A DNA stretch of 32,893 nt. Source: Intoshia linei (lineage: Eukaryota > Orthonectida > Rhopaluridae). Positions 1 through 10,888 of this stretch are shown here, one piece after another. The translations under genes and the position numbers were made by a program. The stretch spans positions 5,938 to 38,830 of the forward strand of contig LWCA01000231.1 in NCBI GenBank assembly GCA_001642005.1. Direction: 5' to 3'. Position 1 is the first letter of the stretch; every line of letters starts with the position of its first letter. The notes beneath the pieces were generated by a model. That model saw only the letters and a list, made by a program, of their open reading frames with translations. It did no database searches and was not told the origin of the DNA.

Positions 1-169
1 GGGGGGGGGTAGCGTTGGTTTAAAAAGGTTGAAACCCCTTTATATGATATGGTAGATCGTACCTTGTAGTATAAAGTTCTTATGAAGAAAAATGTATTAC
101 TATTCACGGATCTAAAGATGAATATTACCATTTTACTTAACAGACTGGGTATAATTAGGATGTTAACAA

Positions 170-445
170 AATTTAAATAGTAAACCGCTTTTTTAAGAGC
201 AAACCAAATTTATGTAGTTTTTTGTTTAATAAAAGAGTTAAAACGATGATTTTTTCATTTTTTTTTGTCGAAACGCACGCAATTTTTTCAGTTTCCGAAG
301 TTGAGTCCTTCAGGGTCAAAAACCCAATTTTCTTTTTATTTAAAATTAAAATCAACCCAAAAATTTAATAAAACATAAATTCTGGGACGCGTTCTAAAAT
401 CAAAAATCAAACAAACCCAGTTTGAGAACCACTGGGTTTAACCGT
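170..445 (+). repeat. Ladder repeat, copy a
   Basis: This copy carries the recurrent word series of a dispersed non-coding repeat: 'gagtccttcagggtcaaaa', then a T-run with 'taaaattaaaat', then 'aaatcaaacaaacccagttt'. Similar words recur at about 5520-5580 (inverted) and 15840-15900. Edges are approximate. Confidence 0.5.
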
Positions 446-1019
446 ATCGGCTAAAACTAAATTAGAATTCTACCAATTATAATACAAAAGGTACAGATAT
501 ACCCATAAATAAAATTTTAGACAAATCCAGTTTCAACAAAGCTATTCCAACAATACAATGGACAATGAATGTGTTTTTGATAACGAAAATGTTAAAAAAT
601 TGGTAAAAAATTAAAAAATATTATTAAATATTCTGAAAACTTTCTATTTTAAGTCGTATTTCGAAAAAAAAATTTTTATATTAATTTTTAATTTTAGATG
701 ATACGATCAAAAAAAATGAAAAATGCCATTAGATCAAGTAAATATATTGCTAGCTAAGCGTTAATAAATTTTAGATTCCAAAATGTTTTTAACCTGTGTA
801 AAGATATTTATTATTATTGTTTATTTTCTGACTGTAGGTGGACGAATTGGAAAATAGAAAAAATTTTATATGTAACTATTTGTCTACATATTATAAATTT
901 ACTGATTCAGTCGAACAAATGAGCCTCCCGAATACATTACAAAAAGGGGTATTTAAAATAATAATTTAATAATGAATTTATATTATATAATAATACACAT
1001 GTATACCGGTCTACAGGTA

Positions 1020-1450
1020 TACCAGTCTTGTCATCGGTGATTTTTAGAAATTAAGCCATTTAAGGTTAAAAACGCCAAATATCTTTTTCTTTCTTTCTTT
1101 TAAAAATCAAACGAGTCCTAGAATTATAAAAAATACTCAATCTGATAAAGATTTTAAAATCATCAATATTCTGATAAGTTTTAATTCCAAAATCTTGTCT
1201 TCACGGCTAAAACCACAAATTACCATTTTTTTAAATAAAAGTACTAGAATTTTGTACAATATAAATTGTGGGATAGTTTTTAAAATAATAAACATTATCA
1301 TAAATAGCAACCCAAAAAAAGTGCATTTCACGATCAAAGCTATAGATTATCCTTTTTTTAAAAAAAAGTCCTAGAATTGAAAATAAATTATAGTTGAGTT
1401 ATATCGAGTTAACACACACAAAAAATTTAAATCTGACAAAGTGACGCTTT
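1020..1450 (+). repeat. Ladder repeat, copy b
   Basis: A second degenerate copy of the dispersed repeat. Modules of roughly 100-120 nt each contain 'gattttaaaatcat', a 'tcttcacggctaaaaccacaaatt'-like word and 'gtcctagaatt', and the copy ends in 'gttaacacacacaaaaaatt' followed by 'gtgacg'. The same order is seen at 11640-11860 and 23170-23510, and inverted at 5100-5600 and 20337-20700. Confidence 0.5.
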
Positions 1451-1825
1451 CTAAACGACCGGTTCGCTACATGAATATTGGAAAAAGATGTGATATAATA
1501 TTCCGGCATCTACTGTAGTTCAATTTCATAATTTTGTAAATTTAGAAATCTGACGTTATAAACAACCAAAAATTTATTGATTCCATTCTATTAACCATTG
1601 AACAATGCATTTATGTTATAAATAACACTAACAAAAAAAAATACCTTCCATAAGGTAAACTTTAAAAAAACAAAATTATTCAATGTCAATAAACGTAATA
1701 TTTAGATTGCCATTTGATGCTCATCAAGCATAAATTATAGTACCTGAATGTTTTTAATAAAAATTGATATAAACATGACATTTAAATACAATAGTAATTT
1801 AATTTTGTGGTAAAAATAGTATAAT

Positions 1826-3995
1826 TTATATATCATGAATCGTTTTATTTGAAGCTAATCCTCGCATACATTTGATACCTTCTTCGTTCTGATAAATTTG
1901 ATCTGGATCACTTTTTTTAATTTTGAGAACAATCACATAACATGAAGGAAGAATCGACTAAAATTCACATTTAACGCTATACCAATAATGACTCATTATT
2001 AATGAGTACATGTGAGACATTACTAATGAATGATTAAATAATTTTGACTTTGAAAAATGAAAAAAGTTGCCATCTTTAGAGGGTTAATGCTTAGCCTAAG
2101 CTATACTTCCAATTTTGAGTTTAAAATAAACGGTATTACTAATAATTACATTTTAGATTAATTTTATTATTAAAAAAAGTTAACATTAATCAGCAAAATT
2201 TTGCTAAAAATTCTATTAAATAAGACCTTCAATATATTATAAATTATTATAATGCCCAAAATTAGATTAAAAATTTTTTGCTATTTTTAACTATAATTAC
2301 AAATTATTAAAGTCAGTAATAAATGTTTTAGGGGAAGATAATTTTGAAAAAATGAAATGTTTGATTAAATTATATAATTAAATCTAGGGGTGATTCTCTG
2401 AAAATTCCTGATCTAAATTTAAAAACACTATATTACTAATTCAATTTTAAATTTTCATTTCATTTTCAATTTTACCTATCATATAAAAAAGTTGGGAAAT
2501 GAATCGTAACATTAAAATGAAATATCAGAAATAATTTTGAAAAAATAGTTTTTTTAATCGTAATTATATTCCACAAAATAAAAAAATTACATGTGACAAC
2601 ATTCCCATACATTCAGTATCACACCAACAAAACTTGTCTCTTTCATAAAAATGAGTATTTTGGTCATATTTTTTGCAAAGCCTAAAATAATGAAATGAAT
2701 ACAAATGTACAAAGATTTACATATATAGATTGTATAAAGCAGAGGTGGGAAAAGTAGGCCTTATTGACAATTTGGTGCGGCCTTCTGAACAATTTGAATT
2801 ATGTTTCATTTAAAATTATTTTATTTATTATATTATTAATTTTTGGTAAAATCTGATTTTTTCCTTAAGGGTTGGTAAAATTGGGTTTTTTCTCTTGGGA
2901 TCAGATAGAGGGAATTTAGATATAAAAGTTTGGTAAAAAGAGATTTTTCCTTAATGGTTGGTAAAATTTTGGTTTTTTCTCATAAGATTTTACTAAATTG
3001 AATAAAATATGCTAAACATTTATCATTCACCCCCATTAAAATTATAATTTTATTAACACTTAAAACCCATTAAAATCAGTCACCCTCATGAGAAGCATTG
3101 CTGTATTTGATTAAATTTTATTTAGAAAAGTGCGGTCTTTCGTGACGTGACAAATTTTTTGTGACGTTATTGCTGCCTTCGAACAGTAAATGTTTCCCAC
3201 CTCTGGTATAAAGTAATGAATTTAAATACAATTAGGCTAGTTAAAAATAAAATCTGAAAAAAATATATTACGTATCAACTGAAGAACATTCAATATCTAT
3301 AACTTCTTGAATTACATTTTTGGGTAAAACTGGAATAAAAACACAATCAATTAATGTCGTTATGTTGGGTGTAAATTTTTCACATAAATTGGTTAATTCT
3401 GATAAAAAATGTATTCTCTAAAAAAGATTTAATATTTAAAATACAAAGCGTTTAAAAGACACCCATATTAAATAATCTTACCTGGTCATCCGTCAAATGA
3501 TGACCTCTCACAACTCCATCATCTGTCACTCCAATGTAAATATTTCCGCCTGTTTTTCGATTAAGGATAGAGCAAATTGTTCTGTCAATTTTTAAGTTAG
3601 TCATTTATAAATCATAGTAAGGGTCGCTAAAGTGGTACATATGGACCCCTGGGTTTAAGCAAAATTTGAGATTACTGTAGACTAATTTCCCATGGCGACT
3701 GATCCCACAAATAATATCTTTTAGATTGATATATTCGGCGGGCATGCAGCCCGTGGAACCAATGACCACGTTGGACCAGCCTGCCATAATTAATTATCAT
3801 GATTCATGAATATACAATAAATATATACTTTGAGATTGGAGCTCTAGTGCTTTTGTCATTCATGTTTGCTTCATATTTTATATAATTTTTTAAATATCTA
3901 TGCCCTTTAAATTCGTTTTTCACGTTCTCTTCTAATAATAATTGACTTCCTTCGTAATAAAAATCTACTCCACTTTTGTATACTTTTTTTGTCAT
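1826..3995 (-). CDS. Schlafen-like AlbA_2 domain protein
   Basis: Five exons join in phase on the minus strand: 3995-3829, 3581-3482, 3417-3272, 2681-2591 and 1957-1826. They give 211 codons and a stop, all with GT-AG introns. The product is a small divergent AlbA_2 (Schlafen-core) protein. Seen in sequence: 'EENVKNEFKGHR' at residues 22-33, 'RAPISK.IC..LN' crossing the first splice junction, and 'GGNIYIGVTDDGVVRG' at 67-82. A 'FIPVL' strand follows near 117-121, then a Cys/His-rich segment (C140, C156, C158, C162, H168) and a C-terminal 'YQNEEGIKCMRG.ASNK'. E23-x4-E28 plus D76/D77 resembles the Glu-Glu-Asp site of Schlafen RNases (family knowledge), so nuclease activity is plausible but inferred. 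Intron 1 (247 nt) contains a DM9-like open frame; intron 3 contains a hAT MITE. The start is the first in-frame ATG before the domain. Substrate is unknown; tRNA/rRNA or small-RNA precursors are possibilities. Confidence 0.85.
2740..3205. mobile_element. hAT-type MITE (466 bp) in an intron of the Schlafen-like gene
   Basis: The element has terminal inverted repeats beginning 'cagaggtgggaaa' at both ends and is flanked by a perfect 8-bp target-site duplication, gtataaag (2732-2739 and 3206-3213). Both features are typical of hAT transposons. No transposase is encoded. Within it, 'ggtaaaa' recurs at about 2845, 2874, 2932 and 2960, giving a 29-nt period (29, 58, 28) shared with the minisatellite at 26070-26470. 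It makes up most of the 590-nt intron between exons 3 and 4 of the host gene. Confidence 0.9.
3605..3787 (-). CDS. DM9/DUF3421-like single-repeat ORF nested in an intron
   Basis: An ATG-to-stop frame of 60 codons lies entirely within intron 1 of the Schlafen-like gene, on the same strand. Its order of features resembles one DM9 repeat: an early Trp, 'GSTGCMPAEYI' (in place of the usual G..PP.AV), 'ICGISRHGKL' (usual YVGRA.H.G.L), then 'NPGVHMYHFSDPYYDL' ending at the stop, much as many DM9 proteins end in YEVL. The stretch is less AT-rich than its flanks, as coding DNA is here. It could be a real nested gene, an alternative exon, or the remnant of a DM9 gene. The match is by pattern only; no expression evidence is visible and it may not be translated. 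Confidence 0.4.
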   Translation of the reverse strand: MAGWSNVVIGSTGCMPAEYINLKDIICGISRHGKLVYSNLKFCLNPGVHMYHFSDPYYDL

Positions 3996-5034
3996 TTTAA
4001 AATAAGAATACTTTAAATTTTATTCACAAACTCAGAATTAAACGTTGTCATGTATATCTGTCATGTAATCTATGTGAAATTGACCATTTTATGATTATAA
4101 TCATACTTCATATATGACTATTATTATGATAATTGTAATTAAAAGTCAAATGTGAATATCGTGTGTGTAAATTATCAAGAACAACCTGTATTATCATTGA
4201 TTCATAAATAATGATAATAAATATTTATTCAAATTAAAAACACATAATGCGATTCAAAGAGTGCGCCATAGATTTTCATTTGTAATAAAGTAACGTTTAA
4301 ATATAAAATGTCTCAATTTGGATCGAACAAACAGGGTAATTTTTATTCAATTATTGCTTGTAATGACTGAGAAAATTATTAAATCTATTGTAAAACACGC
4401 TAGAAAAATTAACATTATATACTATTGTGTGCAAGGCATTTAAAGTTTTATTAATTTTTGTTAATTAGTTTACCATTTAATTTTTACAAGATACAAAATG
4501 TATAAGTACATGTATATATAATATATATAATAGAAGTGTACTACAGTCCGACCCCATTTTGTGAAAATTTTTATGTAGTAATTTTGATCGCATTTTGGGA
4601 CACTACCAATTTAAATAAAATAAAATTATTCATATTTCAATTAAATTAGAATTAAATGATGTGTTTAATAAATATAAAAATGATAATAACAAAGTTGTAT
4701 TACTTTTAGTTTCGTTGTTGTAGTTTAAATTTGAAACAAAATGTTTTGAAAATGAGAATTTGAAATTTAAAAATTGTGTACCAATGAAAAAAATTGCGAA
4801 GGAATGAATTATATAGATTTTCACCCATATTTTTTTATTGGAAATGTGTAGACGTTCAATGCACATTTATTTTTGAAATTGTAGGATGATTATTTTACTT
4901 TTTGCATTTTTAAATTTAATCCAACATTTGAAAAATATTGGTTGATAATATATTAAAAATTATTTTTCACGGGAATGCACAGCCTTCTGGGTTGAAATTT
5001 TGTATTTATATCATATGGAATAAGCTGTATCAGA
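3996..5034. other. AT-rich intergenic DNA
   Basis: No convincing coding exon is seen on either strand. The interval holds simple AT-rich stretches (for example an alternating TA run near 4515-4530) and short open frames lacking conserved motifs. It probably contains the promoter of the Schlafen-like gene, but I see no recognisable element to mark. Confidence 0.5.
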
Positions 5035-5700
5035 ATAATCTTTTTATTTAACTGTAGGACCATTAATTATTTAATAATTTTTTGTTTTAATAAAATAATT
5101 TTGAAATAAAAAAAAGTTGCTATTAAAGTACATTTTTTACCGTGAAGACGTCAATTAATCAGATTAAATTTTTTGTGTGTGTTAACAGAATATAACTATA
5201 CCATTTGTAATTTTTTTTTAAATTCTAGGGTTTTTTCATTTAAAAAGAATGCTAATGTTAAATAAAAGTTATTATTTAATATATTTTAAAATTTTTTTAT
5301 GTTTCTATTTATCATAATATTTATAATTTTAAAAAATCTCAGAATTTATGTTTAAAAAATTTTAGGACAATTCTTGTTTATTTTATTTTTAAAACAAAAG
5401 GTAAATTGTGGTTTTGACCATGAAAGTAAGCGTTTTTGAGGCTTAGGTTAACAACAATGTTAATCTTATTAAAACAGGTTCCAGAATGTATATTTTATAA
5501 AATATTGTGTAGATTTTTTTTAACAAAAGAGAAAATTGGATTTTTGACCCTGAAAGACTTAATTTTTGAAACTGAAAAATAGATAAAAACACGTCCTAGG
5601 GAAAACTGTATTAGAAATTGGGTTTTGTTAAATCCTACGACTGTCAATCTTTCCAATAAATAGTCACACACACAGACATTGAAGTATATATAATTAAAGG
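5035..5700 (-). repeat. Ladder repeat, inverted copy c
   Basis: This reads as the reverse complement of the dispersed repeat. It contains 'ttttttgtgtgtgttaacag' near 5170, 'tctagggttttttcattt', 'gttttgaccatgaaa' and 'tttttgaccctgaaagact' in succession, ending in 'tagtcacacacacagacat' near 5660. The phrase 'gttttgacc.tgaaa' recurs roughly every 100-120 nt inside the copy. The copy lies immediately upstream of the nucleoporin gene. Confidence 0.55.
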
Positions 5701-5746
5701 ATTATGCTGATATACCGTTAATTTTTAATACAATTACAAAATTTAG

Positions 5747-6994
5747 ATGGAAAGCCATTCTTTAATTTTTCTGTAACAAAAAATGAAGGAAATGCAAATG
5801 TATTTGGTTCAACTACTACGCAAGTTACACCTTTATCATTAACAAAAAAGGACAATCCAATAACCACATCTACTGTAGAAAATGTAACAACAAAATCGCT
5901 ATTTAGTTTCCCCGTTTCAACTTCAGTTGCCACTTTGAAACCAGTAATTTATTTTATTTTGAAATTCTTAATATATTAAGACTAGTCTTTTTTCTACAAC
6001 TACTACAAGTACAGTTATTCCAACAACTGCTTTGACGTCTGCTTCGAATGCACCAATAAAACCTACTACTTCGTCGACTGCCTTATTTTCATTCAATAGC
6101 CAACCAAAACCAGAAGTTGTTGCAAGTCTTAAAACTGTGAAAAAAGGTACACATTTTATTCTAAATTGATTCATGTATCCCTTAATCGAATCTTAGGCGA
6201 AACAGAAATTGAAGGGTAATTTAAAATATTGATATAAAATAAGTCAATTGTAGCAACAAACTATCCAATGAAATTATTACTGATTTGAAAAAATTTGGGT
6301 TTGAATATATAAAACTAATTTATAAACAAAATTAAGCCAACACATGACAGAGTTGAATGAAAAAACTACAAAAATTTTCATGACAATTTACAATGATAGT
6401 ACTGGATTAATGATTAAAAATAACCCAAACACTTTAAAATTAATTCAAAATGATTTGACGTCTCTGGATCAAAATTTGGATTATTATGACAATGAGATCA
6501 AAAGAACTGCAAGTATTATTCAAAAGGTAGAGTTCAGTTTCAAGGTGCGTTTTGTTTTACATTTGATTTTAGGAATGTGAAAATGTTGAAATAATTTACA
6601 AGTGTCTTGTCAATTCTGATAGTAAATCGGATAAATATATTTTAATGTAAGTATTTACATTTGCACCGTTATTTTTGTATTTTTATAAATTGAAGCTAGG
6701 TATCTAACTGAATCGGCTAATAAATTTGAAAGTCAAATAGTTACAATCAATAATCAATTGGTGGATTTGGATATTTATTTGAATACCATCAGTAGTTATC
6801 AAGATAAATCTCAAGTTGATAGTATTTAGTGGCTATTTTCTATTTTTAGAAATTTTTTAGATATTTTGAATCTTATTGATGCTCAAACTCACCTTTGTCT
6901 CACCATTGCTGATTGCTTACAAAAAGTTGAAAGTAAAATTGAGGTATTCATTTTTAGTGGGTACAAAGTCCTACATAACAAAAATTATTCATAA
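5747..6994 (+). CDS. NUP62: Nucleoporin Nup62 (Nsp1-like), 5' exon unresolved
   Basis: Eight exons join in phase: 5747-5943, 5981-6146, 6197-6215, 6254-6298, 6337-6526, 6573-6646, 6700-6821 and 6861-6994 (stop). The seven introns are only 37-53 nt. The N-terminal part is Thr/Ser-rich with sparse FG/F-S-F motifs ('NVFGSTTT', 'LFSFPVST', 'ALFSFNSQ'), as in FG nucleoporins. The C-terminal part is the Nsp1_C/Nup62 coiled coil: 'LDQNLDYYDNEI' resembles the vertebrate LDQELDFI..Q region, and the last exon has 'NILNLIDAQ', like the conserved KILNAHMDSL. Nup62 forms the central-channel trimer with Nup54 and Nup58. About 314 residues are visible, compared with 522 in human. The first exon is not established; an ATG at 5704 would need a 30-nt intron. 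A 19-nt micro-exon (6197-6215) is notable. Confidence 0.8.
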
Positions 6995-8263
6995 AATATA
7001 TTTCACGTGTATTTTTCTACTTTTCATGTTTTCTTTACGTAGTGTTCTGTTTTTGGTGTAGTAGCTGTTTTGTTATCTAAACTTTATCCCAAAGTGTACT
7101 GACATGAGGAATTTTACATTTCTGATTGAAAATTGTGGTTTAATTAGTTTCTTTTACGGAATAATCCAGTTTTAATAAAAAATTATTTTGAACTATAATA
7201 CATTAAGGCAGTGGTTTTTAACATTTTTTGACCTATGCATCCCCAAATGTTGATCTTAATGACTGCACCCCTGATTAGAAATCAATTAATACAATATTAA
7301 TTATAAATGAAGTGTTAACTAGTTACTTAAATTAAACGGATACAATTTAAGAATTAAAGCTGATTTGGTCATAATAATGGTCGTGGAGAGGCAGCAGTAG
7401 GCCCGGGCTCGATGGAAAGTATAGGCCCATATAAAAAATTAATTAATGGAACGTTCAATATCTAAAAATTAAAAATCGCATTGATTATCGAAATTATGAT
7501 ATACTTAAGAAATTTTATATCAATACCTATTAATAAATTAACAAAGTAGGCCCTCATGATTGTAGACACGGGACATATGACCCTCACCACGACCCTGTCT
7601 GTATTTATATCAGACCTATATAAAAATTAAAACGTCAACTATCATATCCACTAAAAGCTTTGTAAGTACTACTGCAATATCCAGTAGATATATTATCTAT
7701 TTTCCATTGAAAAATATCGGAAAATGTAGTAGCCCTGGTCATACCACCAAATTCATTAATCAAAAATAGACTATTCAAATATAATGTTAAAGACTCAGAA
7801 AATAGACGAATTAAGTAGTAGCGGAAAATTTTTACATAACAATTAAACAAATTTATTTACATAAATTTAAATGGGATTGTTATTGTTGCTTTGGAATGAG
7901 AAGTAAGCTAAATCTTCGCATTATTTTTGATAGGCTCACTCGCATACCGACACGGACATCTAATTTAATCATTTTTCTTTTTTTTAATTTGTTAAAACAG
8001 AAAATCCAGCCTGACAAAACTACGTTGTAACAAAAGTAATAATTACTTTAAGGGCAATTTCAGTCACAAATGGATAGATATTAAGCATACTACACCAAAA
8101 GCCGCCAAATATTACATTTAAAGCTATCATAGTCATATATAATATATTTCCAAAGAGCCACTAGAAAAATCAAGGAACTATGTAAAATTTTTTCTATTTG
8201 GGGCCTAAGTAAATTATAGGGACCATAAAAAAATTTATATATTTTAATGTATTAATATATAAT
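6995..8263. other. Intergenic DNA with transposon debris
   Basis: No gene is supported here. A hAT-type end occurs at 7209. GC-richer patches at 7380-7430 and 7550-7605 contain 'ggtcgtgg.gagg' in inverted orientation and are probably part of a decayed repeat. A 71-codon minus-strand frame (7635-7850) shows no motif I recognise, and I do not call it a gene. Confidence 0.45.
7209..7285 (+). mobile_element. Solo hAT terminus
   Basis: 'cagtggtttttaac' followed by a C-rich 'tgcatccccaaatg' and 'tgcacccctgat' resembles the outer end of a hAT element of the CAGTGGTTTTCAACC class seen elsewhere in the window. I could not find the matching right end or a target duplication, so this is treated as a truncated copy. 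Confidence 0.4.
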
Positions 8264-9690
8264 TTATTTCGAATACATCAATTCTCTCGTAGTTTGATTT
8301 AATGACTCACGAAACAAATATTCCTCCTTAATGTTTTCATTCACAACATATCTTGCAAACACATCAGTAGATTCGTCCAATTGTAAACTAAATTTTACTA
8401 GGCTTTTTCGAAGTTTATCCATAACTCGAAGTTCGATAACTTCTGCTAAATTTTTAATTTTTTTACAAAGGAATTGTTTTAAGTGCCTCTTTTTGTTTTT
8501 CGCCAAGTAGAAGTTCTGCAATGTTAAGAGTACAGGGTTTGATCAACGTTTCCGATGGTATGATGCTTTTTTGTTTAGAAAACGTGTAAGCAACATGATA
8601 TTATGCCTCTACAATTTTGTTACATTGAGAAAAAATGATAAATTGTCAACTGTTCCACCTATATCGAAACATTTTCTTTTTCGAAAGATAACTTCAACAC
8701 TGTCAATGAGGTTTGAGTGTTTTATATTCTCATGATTACGTAGGAGGTTTGGCTTTATGCTATTATTNACAAAACAGATATTCCTCCTTAATGTTATCAT
8801 TCACAACATATCTTGCAAACACATCAATAGATTCGTCCAATTGTAAACTAAATTTTACTAGGCCTTTTCGAAGTTCATCTATAACTTGAAGTTTGATAAC
8901 TTCTGCTAAATTTTTAATTATTTTATAAAGAAATTGATTTTAGTGCCCATTTTTGTTTTTCGCCAACTAGATGTTCTGCAATGTTAAGAGTACAGGGTTT
9001 GATCAACGTTTCCCATGGTATGATGCTTTTTTTGTTTAGAAAACATGTAATCAACATGATATTATGCCTCTACAATTTTGTTACATTGAGAAGAAATAAT
9101 AAATTATCAACTGTTCCACCTATATTGAAACGTTTTCTTTTTCGAGCGATAACTTCAACACTGTCAGTGAAGTTTGAGGTTTTTATATTTTTATGATTAC
9201 GTAGTAGGTTTGGCTTTATACCATTATTGCATAAAACGCCGAAAAGTAAATGCACTGAGGTTTTTCGGTTTCATCGGCATTATTGTCTTATTTTAGACAT
9301 CCTTAGAAAAGGTTAAAAACTCTATTATAATTTATATATTAAAATACATAATTTGTATACCTTAAAAAAGTTGAAAATNACAGGGTTTGATCAACGTTTC
9401 CGATGGTATGATGCTTTTTTGTTTAGAAAACGTGTAAGCAACATGATATTATGCCTCTACAATTTTGTTACATTGAGAAAAAATGATAAATTGTCAACTG
9501 TTCCACCTATATCGAAACATTTTCTTTTTCGAAAGATAACTTCAACACTGTCAATGAGGTTTGAGTGTTTTATATTCTCATGATTACGTAGGAGGTTTGG
9601 CTTTATGCTATTATTGCATAAAACGCCGTAAAGTAAATGCACTGAGGTTTTTCGCTTTCATCTGCATCATTATGACAGGTAAAATTAAAT
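8264..9690 (-). pseudogene. Decayed hAT transposase, ZBED5/SCAND3-like
   Basis: Minus-strand fragments match the N-terminal half of ZBED5-type hAT transposases. A finger-like segment 'CNNSIKPNLLRNHENIKHSN' (about 9620-9560, repeated around 9230 and, truncated, 8760) precedes a stop-ridden linker with 'KASYH'. 'LQLDESTDV' follows at about 8385-8360, containing the first catalytic Asp of the RNase-H fold, and then 'RYVVNENIKEEYLFRESL'. The segment just after LDESTDV appears deleted relative to the family. Stops and frameshifts show it is dead. The sequence is present in three partial copies (8264-8767, 8769-9255 and 9380-9642) separated by single unknown bases. Confidence 0.75.
8532..8767. repeat. 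236-bp segment duplicated exactly at 9380-9615
   Basis: Read base by base, 8532-8767 is identical to 9380-9615 (offset 848). An N sits at 8768, right after the first copy, and another N sits at 9379, right before the second. The segment between them (8769-9378) is a diverged version of the same transposon sequence. This arrangement points to unmerged contig overlaps or haplotypes, not a biological tandem duplication. Confidence 0.85.
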
Positions 9691-9699
9691 TCTACGTAA

Positions 9700-10656
9700 T
9701 TTTTATTTTATTATCTTCTTTTAGACATCCTTAGAAAAAATTAAAAACTGATAATTTATATATGAAATACATAATTTGTAATACCTTAAAAAATTTGAAA
9801 ATACAAAATTAATTTGATTATTAAATGATTGTGAATAAATTTAATGAGCATTAATTATTAACTTAAATTAATAAGTATTAACAGGATGAAATGTCTTATA
9901 TCTAATCTTTTTGTTGATAATAAAAATATCAATTGTATAATTTCACTCATTTAGAAAAAAAATTAAGGAATTAATAATTAATTTTGATTAATTTTTAATT
10001 TTAGGATATTAACGAAAATTCGTAAAGTGTAATTGTTAATAATGTAATTAATAAAAATGTATTGTATAACTTTTTAATTATATATGGTATTTTCGAACCG
10101 TGTTACGGACCTTTAATATATATCGTTTTAGGGATATACTGTATTAACCGTCTCAACCGAGATATGGTGTTATTAACGTTAGGGTTGTGGAGAGCCAACA
10201 GTGGACCAGGGCGATATGAAAATTGTAGACAGCTTTATACAAATCATAAAAAAATTCCTTATTTTATCCATTTAATGTTTTTTAGCGCTACTACTGTTAG
10301 AACTCTTAAAACTGAAAATATTTAAATTTTTTATATCTGAAAAATATGACACGACTTGGAATAACCAATATAATATTTTAGTATTAGATAATTTTGACGT
10401 ACAAAACTTAACAAATTTCCCAACATTACGTATTAATTAATAAATTAGAATAGTAGGCCAGGGCTAGGTGGCTATCTAACCCTCTTTACGCCACTGACTA
10501 CAATATGTATTATAGCTAGTACGATTTTTTTTTAACATACAAAAAAAAATTAACTTACATTATTATAAATTATTATTAATTAATTTATTTAACTTTTGGA
10601 AAAAATTTTTGGTTACCACGGTAAAATTATCAATTTTCGTGAGCTATATTCTATAT
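9700..10656. other. AT-rich intergenic DNA, no gene seen
   Basis: Short open frames here carry no recognisable motif. Two patches, near 10165-10225 ('gtggagagccaacagtgg') and 10445-10500, share words with the 7380 patch and look like fragments of one dispersed repeat. Otherwise the interval is AT-rich filler. Confidence 0.45.
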
Positions 10657-10888
10657 CAGCGGTTTTCAACCTTTTTGTGTTGGCGACCCCTTATAAACAT
10701 AAAAAATTTTCGCGACCCAAAAATTTTCTATATAACACACATATGTCCAAACGTACTCCAAACATTTTATCAATTTACATAAATGAAAATATTAAAAAAG
10801 CATATTCAGTTTTATATATATTTTATACTGTGTTCAAATTCTCACGACTCCTTTGATAAATTTAGCGACCCCCGGTTGAAAACCACTG
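10657..10888 (+). mobile_element. hAT MITE, family CAGTGGTTTTCAACC (232 bp)
   Basis: Left end 'cagcggttttcaacc', right end 'ggttgaaaaccactg'; flanked by a perfect 8-bp target duplication, ttctatat (10649-10656 and 10889-10896). The interior has 'ttataaacataaaaaatttt' and 'cgcgacccaaaaattttc', shared with the copies at 12878 (inverted) and 19540. No coding capacity. Confidence 0.92.

Larger units (their letters stand above)
1..1825. other. Non-coding, repeat-bearing stretch
   Basis: I see no supportable gene here. The window opens with a run of nine G. Two degenerate copies of the dispersed ladder repeat (about 170-445 and 1020-1450) contain the signature words 'gagtccttcagggtcaaaa' and 'gttaacacacacaaaaaatt'. 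A short CTTT-type microsatellite lies near 1085-1100. The rest is AT-rich sequence with stops in all frames. Confidence 0.6.

Noticed and set aside
3268-3417. Exon 3 of the Schlafen-like gene read to a TAA as the gene's end
   Set aside because: The last two bases of the Thr codon precede a good GTAATA donor, and two further exons (2681-2591 and 1957-1826) join in phase and carry the family's C-terminal motifs.
7379-7605. Possible MITE with ggtcgtgg-gagg inverted ends
   Set aside because: Only about ten bases pair and no target duplication was found; not enough to call an element.
7635-7850. 71-codon minus-strand frame
   Set aside because: Some codon-like texture, but no recognisable motif or splice partners.
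10596-10856. 86-codon plus-strand frame
   Set aside because: Overlaps the hAT MITE at 10657-10888, which is non-coding in its other copies.
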